Program-made: the position numbers and the translations under genes
Part shown: in pieces, positions 17,667 through 26,263 of the stretch
Layout of the letters: each line of letters starts with the position of its first letter
Numbering within the stretch: position 1 is the stretch's first letter
DNA from: an uncultured Collinsella sp.
GTDB taxonomy: Bacteria > Actinomycetota > Coriobacteriia > Coriobacteriales > Coriobacteriaceae
Assembly (NCBI GenBank): GCA_958407995.1
Contig: CATYJU010000002.1
Location: forward strand, 1 to 64,000
Length of the DNA: 64,000 bases
Reading direction: 5' to 3'
Notes under the pieces: model-generated
The model's input: only the letters and a program-made list of their open reading frames with translations
Database searches by the model: none
Told to the model about the DNA's origin: nothing

Positions 17667-18266
17667 ATGTTCAACATTGTGCTGTATGCGCCCGAGATTC
17701 CGGCCAATACGGGCAATATCGGCCGCACCTGCGTGGTTACCGGCGCCCGCCTGCATCTGGTGGAGCCGCTGGGGTTTTCACTCGACGACAAGACGGTGCG
17801 TCGCGCCGGACTGGGCTACTGGCAAAACTTGGACGTGACGACTTATGCCGGCTGGGAGGATTTTCTTGCGCGTAACGACCTCTCCCCCGCCGACGAGCGC
17901 CTGCATCTGCTGACCAAAAAGGCACGCCGTACCTATGCGCAGAGTACCTACCGTGATGGCGACTACTTGGTCTTTGGCAGCGAGAGCTCGGGCATTCCCG
18001 AGCCACTGCTTGCCGCGGCGCCCGAGCGCTGCGAGCGCATCCCGATGCTGCGCGATTGTGACTCACTCGATAACGCCGAGGCATGGGAAGCCCACGAGGA
18101 ATCGCTGGGACATACCGAGGACAGCCACGAGGCCATCCTTCGGCAGGATATCTGCGGCAACTTCGTCAATCCCGACGACTACCGCATCAGTGCACTCAAC
18201 CTCTCCAACAGCGCCGCCATCGTCCTCTACGAGGCCCTGCGCCAAACAGGCTTTCCGGGAATGTAA
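17667..18266 (+). CDS. trmL: tRNA (cytidine/uridine-34 2'-O)-methyltransferase
   Basis: A 199-residue SPOUT methyltransferase modifying the wobble ribose of tRNA-Leu. Family blocks: MFNIVLYAPEIPANTGNIGR at the start, the central FGSESSGIPEPLL knot loop (103-115), and NLSNSAAIVLYE (178-189). An extra segment at about 131-171 (acidic, DNAEAWEAHEESLGH) makes it some 40 residues longer than the usual 155. The start at 17667 follows AAGGAGA. The last codons (Met, stop) lie inside a REP-like palindrome, so the C-terminus was probably set by its insertion. Confidence 0.88.
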   Translation: MFNIVLYAPEIPANTGNIGRTCVVTGARLHLVEPLGFSLDDKTVRRAGLGYWQNLDVTTYAGWEDFLARNDLSPADERLHLLTKKARRTYAQSTYRDGDYLVFGSESSGIPEPLLAAAPERCERIPMLRDCDSLDNAEAWEAHEESLGHTEDSHEAILRQDICGNFVNPDDYRISALNLSNSAAIVLYEALRQTGFPGM

Positions 18267-18292
18267 CAAAGGGACAGTCCCTTTATCACATT
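18260..18292. repeat. REP-like palindrome, family B
   Basis: A 33-base near-palindrome built on TGTAACAAAGGGAC / GTCCCTTTATCACA. It contains the trmL stop codon (18264-18266) and ends 3 bases from the uvrA-like stop of the opposite strand. Confidence 0.8.
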
Positions 18293-18295
18293 CGG

Positions 18296-20776
18296 TTATA
18301 GGTAGCGACCGGTAATGCTCTTGGAGCAAGCGACGATATCCGCCGGCGTGCCGGCGCAGACGATTTGCCCGCCCGCGTCGCCACCGCCCGGGCCCATGTC
18401 GATCACGTAATCGGCATTGCGGATAAGGTCGAGATCGTGTTCGATCACGATAACCGTGGCGCCCTTGGCAACAAGGCCATCAAACACACTCAGCAACACC
18501 TGAACATCGAGCGGATGCAGGCCAATCGTGGGCTCGTCAAATACGAATACGGCATCATCCTGCACGCGACCCATCTCGCTCGCGAGCTTAAGACGTTGAG
18601 CCTCGCCGCCCGAGAGCGCCGGCGTGGGCTCACCAAGCGTGAGATAGCCCAAGCCCAGGTCGTGCAAGGTCTGCAAGCGCACCTGAACTTTCTTGAGTCC
18701 CACCGTAGCGTCGAGTGCCTCGTCCACGCTCATATCCATAAGCTGCGGCAACGTAAGCAGACTGCCATCCTTGCCTTCGCGATGGATATGCGAGGCGGCC
18801 TCGGCGTAGCGCGAGCCACGGCATGCCGGGCAGACGATCTCGACGTCGGGCAGAAACTGCACGTCAAGCGATATCGAGCCCGTGCCGTCGCACGTAGGGC
18901 AGCGCAGGGCACCGGTGTTGTAGCTAAAGGCGCCCGCCTTATATCCCGCCGCCTTGGCCTCGGGCGTACGTGCAAAGGCGCGGCGCAGCTCGTCATGAAT
19001 GTCGGCATAGGTCGCTACCGTCGAGCGCACGTTGGCACCGATGGGCGTGGCGTCAATCAGGTTGGCACGGGCAATGCCCTCGGCATCGACCCAACGCACG
19101 TGCCCCGGCAGGCGCTCGCCAGCTGCCTGCGCCTTGAGTGCCGGGATGAGCGTCTCAAGCACCAACGTCGTCTTACCCGAACCCGAAACACCCGTCACCG
19201 CGACGAGACGGCCACGCGGGATATCGACTTCGAGCGGCTTGACGGTGTGGATGGTATCGGTTGCCATGCGGATATGTCCCTGGTCGAACATGTCGTCGTC
19301 AGTCACCTGCGGACGCAAGCGCTTGGGCTCTGCGCGCAAAAACGGAGCGATGCGGCTGCCCCGCGATTGCTCGACCTCGTCTACCGTGCCTGCAGCAATC
19401 ACATTGCCGCCGCCTGCTCCGGCGACGGGGCCCATCTCGACCAGGTAGTCGGCTTCCGCCAGTACGCGCGTATCGTGGTCGACAACAACCACGGTGTTGC
19501 CATCACCCACCAGATCGCGCATTACGCCCACCAAGCCGTCGACATTGGCAGGGTGCAAGCCGATCGAAGGCTCGTCCAGTACATAGAGCACGCCCGTCGA
19601 TCGGTTGCGCACCACACGGGCGAGCTGGACGCGCTGACGCTCGCCCGTGGAGAGCGTAGCACCGGCGCGGTCGAGTGAAAGGTAATCGAGACCCAGGTCG
19701 ACCAGGCGACGGGCCGCACTCAAAAACGAATCGCAGATATCCGCTGCCATGGGCTGCATCTCAGTCGGCAAGGATGCAGGCACCCCGCGCACCCACTCAA
19801 TCGCCTCGCCTAGCGTCATGGCCGCGGCCTGCGCCAAATTGATACCGCGCACCTGAGGCAGGCGCGCAACCTCGGAGAGACGCGTGCCGCCGCAATCGCG
19901 GCATGGCCCCTCGCGCAAAAAGCGCGCAACGCGTTTTAAACCCTTATCGTCCTTAACCTTGGCGAGCGCATTCTCGACGGTATAGACGGCGTTGTAATAG
20001 GTAAAGTCGAGCGGCGTGGCGCCCTCGCCGTTTTTGGGGACGTAGAGAATGTGCTTCTTAACCGCCGGACCATGAAACACGATGTCGCGCTCTTGAGGCG
20101 TGAGCTGGTTAAACGGCACGTCGGTGCGCACGCCCATCTCGCCGGCCACCTGCTTCATCAGATCCCACATGAGCGTGCCCCAAGGAAGCACCGCGCCCTC
20201 ATTGATAGTCTTTGACTCGTCGGGTACCAAGCTCGCCTCGTCCACCTCGCGCATGACACCGGTGCCGCCGCAGGTGGGACACGCACCGCCGCTGTTAAAC
20301 GCAAGGTCCTCGGCGCTCGGCGCGTAGAACTCGCGGCCGCATGCGGAGCACGTGAGTGACAGGCCAGCCGCTACGTTGAGGCTCGGCTCCACACGCGCCC
20401 CGCAGTGCGGGCACACGTGATGGGCGCAACGGCTAAAGAGCAGACGCAGACTATTGTTGAGCTCGGTCATGGTGCCAAAGGTCGAGCGCACGCCCGGTAC
20501 GCTGGGGCGCTGGTGCAATGCGAGTGCCGCCGGCACATGCAGCACCTCGTCCACCTGGGCGTGCTCGGCCTGCGTCAGACGACGGCGGGTATAGGTGCTG
20601 AGCGCCTCCAGATAGCGGCGCGAGCCCTCGGCATAAAGAACTCCCAGCGCCAGCGAACTCTTGCCCGAACCCGACACGCCGGCAATACCCACGAGCTTTC
20701 CCAGTGGAATATCGATATCGATGTCCTTGAGGTTGTGTACACGTGCGCCACGCACCTCGATAGCCTGCGGGCTCAT
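18296..20776 (-). CDS. UvrA-like ABC ATPase, class II (UvrA2)
   Basis: An 826-residue duplicated ABC ATPase related to excinuclease subunit A. Two Walker A loops read GVSGSGKSS and GVSGSGKTT, signatures are LSTGERQR and LSGGEAQR, and several zinc-binding CxxC pairs appear (CPHCG, CSACG, CPTCGGTG, CRDCGG, CPTCDGTG, CPACRGSR). It is about 110 residues shorter than standard UvrA, matching class II paralogs, some of which protect against DNA-binding drugs. The ATG at 20776 is chosen; GTG at 20800 is possible but has its ribosome site within the upstream gene. It lies 25 bases after the AAA ATPase gene on the same strand. Confidence 0.85.
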   Translation of the reverse strand: MSPQAIEVRGARVHNLKDIDIDIPLGKLVGIAGVSGSGKSSLALGVLYAEGSRRYLEALSTYTRRRLTQAEHAQVDEVLHVPAALALHQRPSVPGVRSTFGTMTELNNSLRLLFSRCAHHVCPHCGARVEPSLNVAAGLSLTCSACGREFYAPSAEDLAFNSGGACPTCGGTGVMREVDEASLVPDESKTINEGAVLPWGTLMWDLMKQVAGEMGVRTDVPFNQLTPQERDIVFHGPAVKKHILYVPKNGEGATPLDFTYYNAVYTVENALAKVKDDKGLKRVARFLREGPCRDCGGTRLSEVARLPQVRGINLAQAAAMTLGEAIEWVRGVPASLPTEMQPMAADICDSFLSAARRLVDLGLDYLSLDRAGATLSTGERQRVQLARVVRNRSTGVLYVLDEPSIGLHPANVDGLVGVMRDLVGDGNTVVVVDHDTRVLAEADYLVEMGPVAGAGGGNVIAAGTVDEVEQSRGSRIAPFLRAEPKRLRPQVTDDDMFDQGHIRMATDTIHTVKPLEVDIPRGRLVAVTGVSGSGKTTLVLETLIPALKAQAAGERLPGHVRWVDAEGIARANLIDATPIGANVRSTVATYADIHDELRRAFARTPEAKAAGYKAGAFSYNTGALRCPTCDGTGSISLDVQFLPDVEIVCPACRGSRYAEAASHIHREGKDGSLLTLPQLMDMSVDEALDATVGLKKVQVRLQTLHDLGLGYLTLGEPTPALSGGEAQRLKLASEMGRVQDDAVFVFDEPTIGLHPLDVQVLLSVFDGLVAKGATVIVIEHDLDLIRNADYVIDMGPGGGDAGGQIVCAGTPADIVACSKSITGRYL

Positions 20777-20801
20777 CTTCTGTTCCGTCACCTTTATCAC
20801 C

Positions 20802-21920
20802 CTACTTATGCCATAAAACGCGGTCGCGGATGTACTCGCCCAGCATGGGCACAGTAAACCGGACGAGACCGTATCCGGCAGCCTCGATGACGCGCTCGCG
20901 AATCAGGCTTGCGCGATATTTACTCGCCCAGCTCTGGGTACGATCACAGCGCTCAATGATATCCGCCATGCGCGTCGGTTTGTCCTCGTCAACCGCCATG
21001 GCCTCGATAAAGAGGCGCTGTGGACTGCGCAGCCCGTAATACAGGGGCGCGTCAACCGCTTCGTAGAACTCGGAGACGGCATCCGCATGGCCATCCTCGA
21101 CATCGCGCCTTTCGATGACCTGCGAGCCACGCCGGACAGCAGACCGCCACATGTAATATCCCACCAGCTGAACCATATAGGGATGCCCCATGCTCTTGCG
21201 TGCCGCAAGGTCCGCCGTCTCCGCGTCAACGTAAAGACCAGCGTCTTTGACCGTCTGGATATATGAATCGCGCACCTTGGGCAAAGATATCGCCCCCAGC
21301 GTACGCTGCTGGGCGCGGCGCAAAAACGTCACGCTCGGCTCTTCGAGCAGATCGTCAACCATACTGGGCAAGCCGGCAAAAACCAGCGCAAGACCGCGCT
21401 GGTCGCTATCGGGTAATCCCGTGGCATCCTGGTCTCCGAGCACCTGCTGATAGAGAACGGCAAGAGCCGCCAGTTCCTCGATAGACGCCGATTGCGCCTC
21501 GTCAATCGCAAACAGTATGCCCTTGCCTGGACCGAGCTTCTTAAGGCGCTCGTTGACCAGCCCTCGCAACGTCTCGCCCTTTGCTCGCGCCGCCTCGACC
21601 GACATCCGGCCAAACGAAGGACCGAACTCCATTGACGTCACAACGGGTTTATTCGAGCGAAGCGCGTCGGCCAAGCGGTCGCATAAGCCAAGCGAAGCGG
21701 AATCGGAGACAACCGCCCATCCGCGCTCGCTGGCCAGACGTTGCAGCTCCCGCAGGAGAACTGTCTTGCCGCAGCCGCGGTTTCCCGTAATGAGCATGAG
21801 CCTGCCCGGCGCTCCGGCGCCGTTATCGAGCCCTTCCTCGAAATCTTCGATGACCGACTCGCGACCAATGAGCATCGGAGGCCGCTTGCCTGCCGTTGGC
21901 TTAAAGGGATTTGGATTCAT
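20802..21920 (-). CDS. AAA ATPase, archaeal-ATPase/ORC-like
   Basis: A 372-residue P-loop ATPase. Walker A is GNRGCGKT (46-53), Walker B ILFAIDE (135-141), a sensor-like ALVFAGLP segment lies near 195, and a winged-helix-like tail follows (about 300-370, with RMADIIERCDRTQSWASKYRAS). It resembles the PF01637/ORC-type ATPases common in Coriobacteria and Bifidobacteria, whose function is mostly unknown. The start at 21920 follows GGAGG. Upstream are direct repeats of AGTTATACCAACT. Its stop lies just before the UvrA2 start, suggesting one transcript. Confidence 0.7.
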   Translation of the reverse strand: MNPNPFKPTAGKRPPMLIGRESVIEDFEEGLDNGAGAPGRLMLITGNRGCGKTVLLRELQRLASERGWAVVSDSASLGLCDRLADALRSNKPVVTSMEFGPSFGRMSVEAARAKGETLRGLVNERLKKLGPGKGILFAIDEAQSASIEELAALAVLYQQVLGDQDATGLPDSDQRGLALVFAGLPSMVDDLLEEPSVTFLRRAQQRTLGAISLPKVRDSYIQTVKDAGLYVDAETADLAARKSMGHPYMVQLVGYYMWRSAVRRGSQVIERRDVEDGHADAVSEFYEAVDAPLYYGLRSPQRLFIEAMAVDEDKPTRMADIIERCDRTQSWASKYRASLIRERVIEAAGYGLVRFTVPMLGEYIRDRVLWHK

Positions 21921-21953
21921 GTCGGCCTCCTCGGATTGGCAAACCCTGGTAAT

Positions 21954-21986
21954 AGTTATACCAACTTATACCGAGTTATACCAACT
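21954..21986. promoter_or_regulatory. Direct repeats upstream of the AAA ATPase gene
   Basis: AGTTATACCAACT occurs at 21954-21966 and 21974-21986, exactly 20 bases apart, with a partial third TTATACC between them. Two helical turns of spacing suggest a protein binding one face of the DNA at the promoter. Confidence 0.55.
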
Positions 21987-21990
21987 GAAT

Positions 21991-22020
21991 CTGCCAAAGG
22001 GGCTGCCCCTCTGTCACATG
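21991..22020. repeat. Diverged REP-like palindrome, family B
   Basis: Read on the minus strand it gives TGTGACAGAGGGGCAGCCCC and then TTTGG, a diverged copy of the family B unit. It contains the stop codon (22016-22014) of the ribosomal-protection-like gene. Confidence 0.6.
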
Positions 22021-24017
22021 TGGCCGAAAAACTCGGCGTCTGCTGCTCGCCAGGGGCGGAAGGTGGAGGGATCGACCTTTACGTGGGCTGCCTCGGGGAC
22101 GTCGTACCATTTGACCGTGTAACCGGCGCCGTGGGAGCAAAAGACCGAATCGGGCGTGTTGGGCAGATCGGCCTCGGGCTCATAGGCGGCCGTCTCGATG
22201 ACGCGCTCGGCATCATGGCAAGCCGCATAGCCGGCGAACTCTAGGTACAGATGCCCACGACCACTCGTATAGGCGGCCACCTCCAGCGCGTAATCCTGCA
22301 CCTCAGATGCCGGCACGCGACCCACAAGCTTCGCCCGGTCTCCCGCCATCGTCGGCGGCTCGTACTCGGCACCCATGCGCGTGGCATCCGAGAGTGCCCG
22401 GCCCACGCACTCCCCCGGCACCTCGAGCTCAAAGCGATACCACGGCTCCAACAGCACCGCCGCGCCAGCCTCACGCGCCTGCATGAGCCCCTGGCGAATC
22501 GCGCGGTACGTGGCCTGGCGAAAATCGCCGCCCTCGGTGTGTTTGGCATGCGCACGGCCGCCCGTGAGCGTAATGCACACATCGGTGATGGGCGAGCCGG
22601 TCAGCGCGCCCAGGTGATCGCGCTCCATGGCGTTGGTGAGTGCCAAACGCTGCCAGTTAAGATCGAGTTCGTCGGTCGAGGTCACGGTGCCAAACTGCAC
22701 GCCCGAACCCGCTGGCAACGGCTCCAGGCGCAGATGTACCTCGGCATAGTGGCGCAGCGGCTCAAAATGGCCCACGCCCTCGACCGGCTGCGAAATAGTC
22801 TCCTTATAGAGAATGCCGCCAGACTCAAACGCAACCGAAAGGCCAAAGCGATCGGCCAACACCCGCTGCACGACCTCGAGTTGCACGGCGCCCATCAGCT
22901 GTAAATGAATCTGCTCAAGATGAGTGTTCCAGCTTACGCCGAGCATGGGATCTTCGTCCGCCAACTCTGTCAGTGCTTTGAACACCGCGTGGACATCGTG
23001 TTCGCCCGGAAGCACCGTATAGGTGAGGACCGGAGCGATGACAGGCGCATCGCCCACGGGCTCCGCCCCCAAGGCATCCCCTGGGCGAACGTGCGCAAGG
23101 CCCGTCACGGCACAAATACCGCCAGCAGCAACTTCTTGGGCAAGCTCATACTTCTCGCCGTTATAGATGCGCACCTGGTCGATCTTTTGCTCCCAAGTGG
23201 AGGCGCCAGAGCATCCCTCGACAACTTGCTTTGCACGCAGTACACCGCCCGTCACCTTGACCCAGGCAAGACGCTCGCCACGGTCTCCACGACTCACGCG
23301 GTAGACTCGCGCGGCGAACTCCTGGGGCCATGTTCGCTCGCGCATCAAAGCGCATATGCCGTCGAGTAGCTCTGCCACACCCTGGTCCTTGAGCGCCGAG
23401 CCCGCAAAGCAGGGAAACAACTTTCGCTCTGCGACCAGCCGCGAAAGCGTGGCAGTCGAAAGCTCCCCTGCGTCGAGAAACTCCTCGAGCGCCGCCTCGT
23501 CCAACGCAGCAGCGTCCTCCTGAACGGCACCACCCACCAACAGTTCGCTGGCATCCAGGCAGCCCTCGGAAAGACGTTGCCCAAGCTGTGCCAGCAAAAC
23601 ATCGCGGCCGGGATTCTCCAAATCGATTTTGTTGATAAAGATGAACGTCGGAATGTCATAGCGCGCAAGCAGGCGCCACAGGGTTTCGGTGTGCCCCTGC
23701 ACGCCGTCGTTGGCACCCACAACCAAAATCGCATAGTCGAGCGCGCGCAGCGTGCGCTCCGCCTCGGCCGAAAAATCGACGTGGCCGGGCGCATCCACAA
23801 GCATGACGTGGGTATCGCCGTGGTCGAGCACGGCCTGCGACGAGAAGATCGTAATGCCGCGCTCGCGCTCGATCGCGTTAGTGTCCAGATGCGAATCGCC
23901 ATCGTCCACGCGGCCGCGCTTGCGAATGCGACCCACGTTGAACAACATGGCCTCGGCCAACGTGGTCTTGCCGGCATCGACATGCGCCAAGATTCCAACG
24001 ACTGCCTGCTTCGACAT
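22014..24017 (-). CDS. Ribosomal-protection-type translational GTPase (TetM/W-like)
   Basis: A 667-residue EF-G-like GTPase. G1 is AHVDAGKTT (11-19), G3 DAPGH, G4 NKID; EF-G-like domains II-V follow and the C-terminus is GRGHLYLEFAGY-like as in TetM/TetO. It resembles tetracycline ribosomal protection proteins (about 639 residues) throughout but is clearly diverged in its GTPase and domain IV loops. It sits in ordinary chromosomal context without mobile-element genes. A resistance phenotype should not be assumed; a housekeeping paralog is equally likely. The start at 24017 follows AGGAGA. Confidence 0.8.
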   Translation of the reverse strand: MSKQAVVGILAHVDAGKTTLAEAMLFNVGRIRKRGRVDDGDSHLDTNAIERERGITIFSSQAVLDHGDTHVMLVDAPGHVDFSAEAERTLRALDYAILVVGANDGVQGHTETLWRLLARYDIPTFIFINKIDLENPGRDVLLAQLGQRLSEGCLDASELLVGGAVQEDAAALDEAALEEFLDAGELSTATLSRLVAERKLFPCFAGSALKDQGVAELLDGICALMRERTWPQEFAARVYRVSRGDRGERLAWVKVTGGVLRAKQVVEGCSGASTWEQKIDQVRIYNGEKYELAQEVAAGGICAVTGLAHVRPGDALGAEPVGDAPVIAPVLTYTVLPGEHDVHAVFKALTELADEDPMLGVSWNTHLEQIHLQLMGAVQLEVVQRVLADRFGLSVAFESGGILYKETISQPVEGVGHFEPLRHYAEVHLRLEPLPAGSGVQFGTVTSTDELDLNWQRLALTNAMERDHLGALTGSPITDVCITLTGGRAHAKHTEGGDFRQATYRAIRQGLMQAREAGAAVLLEPWYRFELEVPGECVGRALSDATRMGAEYEPPTMAGDRAKLVGRVPASEVQDYALEVAAYTSGRGHLYLEFAGYAACHDAERVIETAAYEPEADLPNTPDSVFCSHGAGYTVKWYDVPEAAHVKVDPSTFRPWRAADAEFFGHM

Positions 24018-24212
24018 GGCTCTCCTCTTATTACAAGCTACAAGCCCATCGCACGCGGCAACGGGCGTCCTCGTTCCACACTGGATGATACAATTTACGA
24101 GCCGGCGGGCGAAGCGGGCCCTATCCCCCGACCAAGCTCATCGCCCTGCGTTGCCGCGCGGCGATTTTCGTAGGTTCGCGCCTTGCGAAAGCCGGCTTGC
24201 AAATCAGCGCAG

Positions 24213-24250
24213 CGAACGAAAATGGCCCCACCCGGGACCATTTTCGTTCG
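24213..24250. terminator. 13-bp hairpin downstream of the acetyltransferase gene
   Basis: Arms CGAACGAAAATGG (24213-24225) and complement (24238-24250) flank 12 bases. It lies 29 bases past the minus-strand acetyltransferase stop and upstream of the GTPase gene. Confidence 0.6.
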
Positions 24251-24278
24251 TGCGAATTGTTGACACGTGCCCCTACTC

Positions 24279-24767
24279 TTACGCCTCACGCAGCCAGTCG
24301 AACGCAACACGCGGCGTGCCGTCCGACACATACACGACGCCGGCACGCTCGAACCCCGCCTTAATACTCGCGCCCTGCATGGGCAGGTTGTCCTGATGCG
24401 TGTCGATGCGCAGGTGATCGGCACGCTCCTTGGCAAAGGCAAACATCGCAGCCGCGATACCGTGCACGGTGCCATCGGACGCCACACGGTGCAGCACGGC
24501 GTACGGAGTGTCGCTGCGCCATTGACCATCCTCAATTACGTCATAGCACTCGTCCGGGCCCGGCAAAAAGGCAAACGTCGCCACCACGCGGCCATCGACT
24601 TCGCACACATAGCTGCCACCGGCGGCGATATCGGCAGCCAGTTGCTCGGCAGAAGGCGTGCCCTCGGGCCACTGTGTGGCGTTGCCATGCGCGCGCATAA
24701 AGGCGCGGGCCGCGTCATAGATAGCCATGACAGCGGGAATGTCGGTATCGAGGGTTTTTCTGATCAT
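24279..24767 (-). CDS. GNAT-family N-acetyltransferase
   Basis: A 162-residue acetyl-CoA-dependent acetyltransferase. The start MIRKTLDTDIPAVMAIYD is typical, the central strand is FAFLPGPDECY, and the acetyl-CoA-binding helix region follows VHGIAAAMFAFAK; the C-terminal DTHQDNLPMQ...GFERAGV pattern is typical of the family. Substrate unknown. The ATG at 24767 is chosen; GTG one codon upstream is equally possible. It is divergent from the small zinc-ribbon gene, with a GGTATCA inverted repeat between them. Confidence 0.8.
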   Translation of the reverse strand: MIRKTLDTDIPAVMAIYDAARAFMRAHGNATQWPEGTPSAEQLAADIAAGGSYVCEVDGRVVATFAFLPGPDECYDVIEDGQWRSDTPYAVLHRVASDGTVHGIAAAMFAFAKERADHLRIDTHQDNLPMQGASIKAGFERAGVVYVSDGTPRVAFDWLREA

Positions 24768-24790
24768 CACGCGGCGACCTCACGTTTATT

Positions 24791-24818
24791 GGTATCACTT
24801 TGATTGAGCAATGATACC
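24791..24818. promoter_or_regulatory. Inverted repeat in a divergent promoter region
   Basis: GGTATCA (24791-24797) and TGATACC (24812-24818) flank 14 bases between the acetyltransferase gene (-) and the small zinc-ribbon gene (+). A dimeric repressor could control both. Confidence 0.4.
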
Positions 24819-24838
24819 AACGTTTGGAGAGGGGCGCG

Positions 24839-25141
24839 ATGCAGATGGGGAGCAAAAAGCGAGCCGCCTGGTCAAAAGCAAAAAGCGAGTTTTTGAGCAC
24901 TGCCACCGGCGGCGATATGAGCGACCTGTTTGCACGCGAGGACGAGCGCCGCGACGCCCTGGACGCCGAGCGCGATGAGGCCTGGCGCTACAAGTCGTGC
25001 GAGCGCAAAAACCGTTACGACACGCGCGCCGAGGCCGAGGCCGTTATGGCCGACTGCGAAAACCGCGGGCGGCGCGGTTTGGCCTGCTACAAATGCGAAT
25101 ACTGCGGTGGATGGCACCTGACGTCGCACCCTTGGAAATAG
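24839..25141 (+). CDS. Small charged protein with a C-terminal zinc-ribbon-like motif
   Basis: A 100-residue protein, not recognised by family name. The first half is basic then acidic and helical (AREDERRDALDAERDEAW). The second half carries KSCERKNRYDT, ADCENRG and LACYKCEYCGGWHLTSH; the C-x2-C and nearby His suggest a metal-binding knuckle, similar to small phage-like proteins that help process nucleic acids. The start at 24839 follows GGAGAGGGG. An in-frame ATG two codons later is possible. Confidence 0.6.
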   Translation: MQMGSKKRAAWSKAKSEFLSTATGGDMSDLFAREDERRDALDAERDEAWRYKSCERKNRYDTRAEAEAVMADCENRGRRGLACYKCEYCGGWHLTSHPWK

Positions 25142-25189
25142 GCGCCGCATCGGCACGGCATTGACGGAGCGCCAGCCATCGCACGCAAG

Positions 25190-25894
25190 CTACGGGCGCG
25201 GCGGCACCAAAACATCGTAACGAACGGCCTTGCCCGCAAGTTGATAGCTCGGCTTAACGCCGGCAAGCAGTGGCCCCTTCACCGGTCGCTTGATAACGAC
25301 CTTGCGCGGGTGCACCGCAAGCGCAGCTTCGACCAACGTCTCCTCATCGGCGCACGGCTGTTCCAGATGATGCAAGAGTTGGAACTTCTTTTTAACCGCC
25401 GCGCTCTTGGTGCGTCCGGGAAACATGGGGTCCAGATACACCACGTCAGGAGCGGTGAGCTCGCCCTGCCCGATCAGCTCAGCTGTATGGCGAAGGCCGG
25501 CAATGCTATCCTCGCCCGCATGTAAGCGCATGCGCGACACGGCAGCCACAAGCGCCGGATCATCTGCCGCGCGATCCAGGGCATCCTTGAGGAGCGCCGC
25601 GATCACGCAATCCTGCTCATACAGATCGACGGTAAAGCCCGCGGCCGCCAGCAGCAGCGAATCCTCGCCAAAGCCTGCCGTGGCGTCAATCGCCCATGGG
25701 CTCTCGATGCCTTTTGCGCGCGCAGCCTTTACCAGCAGTTCTTGCTGCAGACGGCCCTGCTTGAGCCGTGGAAGCATGCGGCCAAAATCGGCACGCAGCT
25801 CCATCGTGCCGTCGGTGAGCGTGAGGCCCTCGGGCTTCCCGGTCAGCTCAAGCCCCGCGGCCCGAGCAACAGAAAAGGGATCGACGACGCCCAT
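25190..25894 (-). CDS. rsmJ: 16S rRNA (guanine-1516-N2)-methyltransferase
   Basis: A 234-residue Rossmann-fold methyltransferase of the RsmJ (YhiQ) family. The SAM loop is DATAGFGEDS (70-79) and the catalytic motif YLDPMFP (153-159); PRKVVIKRP near 205 matches the family's C-terminal strand. It modifies small-subunit rRNA. The start at 25894 has AAGGAGT upstream. A small membrane protein gene lies 63 bases upstream on the same strand and may share its transcript. Confidence 0.88.
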   Translation of the reverse strand: MGVVDPFSVARAAGLELTGKPEGLTLTDGTMELRADFGRMLPRLKQGRLQQELLVKAARAKGIESPWAIDATAGFGEDSLLLAAAGFTVDLYEQDCVIAALLKDALDRAADDPALVAAVSRMRLHAGEDSIAGLRHTAELIGQGELTAPDVVYLDPMFPGRTKSAAVKKKFQLLHHLEQPCADEETLVEAALAVHPRKVVIKRPVKGPLLAGVKPSYQLAGKAVRYDVLVPPRP

Positions 25895-25957
25895 GGGTAC
25901 TCCTTAACAAGCAAAACGAATACGTGAGCGCCGTTTATGCCGGCACCCAACCGTCCG

Positions 25958-26101
25958 CTATTGTCCCACATGCGACATGGCCCACAGCATCCCAATGCAA
26001 AGCACCGCCATCAATCCCGTGCACACGGCAGCGATCACAGAATCACTCATGCGCCTTCCCAACGATCGCGGCTCACGCACTTGCCCTGCTCCGTACATCA
26101 T
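25958..26101 (-). CDS. Small single-span membrane protein, 47 residues
   Basis: An unrecognised short gene. The start at 26101 follows a perfect AAGGAGGAGCC ribosome site. The product begins MMYGAGQVREPRSLGRR (basic) and then has one hydrophobic segment (about 19-42, SVIAAVCTGLMAVLCIGMLW) ending SHVGQ. The charge pattern suggests the N-terminus stays inside. An internal ATG at residue 18 also has a GGAAGG-type site and would leave only the membrane span. It is 63 bases upstream of rsmJ. Function unknown. Confidence 0.6.
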   Translation of the reverse strand: MMYGAGQVREPRSLGRRMSDSVIAAVCTGLMAVLCIGMLWAMSHVGQ

Positions 26102-26263
26102 GGCTCCTCCTTGAGACCAACTCCTTGTTACGGCCTCATCATCTCAGCGCCGCACATGAGCTGCCATCGATTTGGCTTACGTCCAGCTTTCCCTTTTGAA
26201 AGGTTGGGTTGGGCCGCGCGGGCTCAAAGCGCTTTCAGGCGCATGCATCGCCGCGTTGAACTA

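Noticed and set aside
18260..18292. Treating the family B palindromes simply as terminators
   Set aside because: They lack T runs, recur with nearly the same sequence at unrelated loci and sometimes lie in 5' leaders (49862). They may still act as terminators at some sites.
22014..24017. Naming this gene tetW or tetM
   Set aside because: Only overall architecture matches. Identity cannot be computed here, sequence looks diverged, and mobile-element context is missing.
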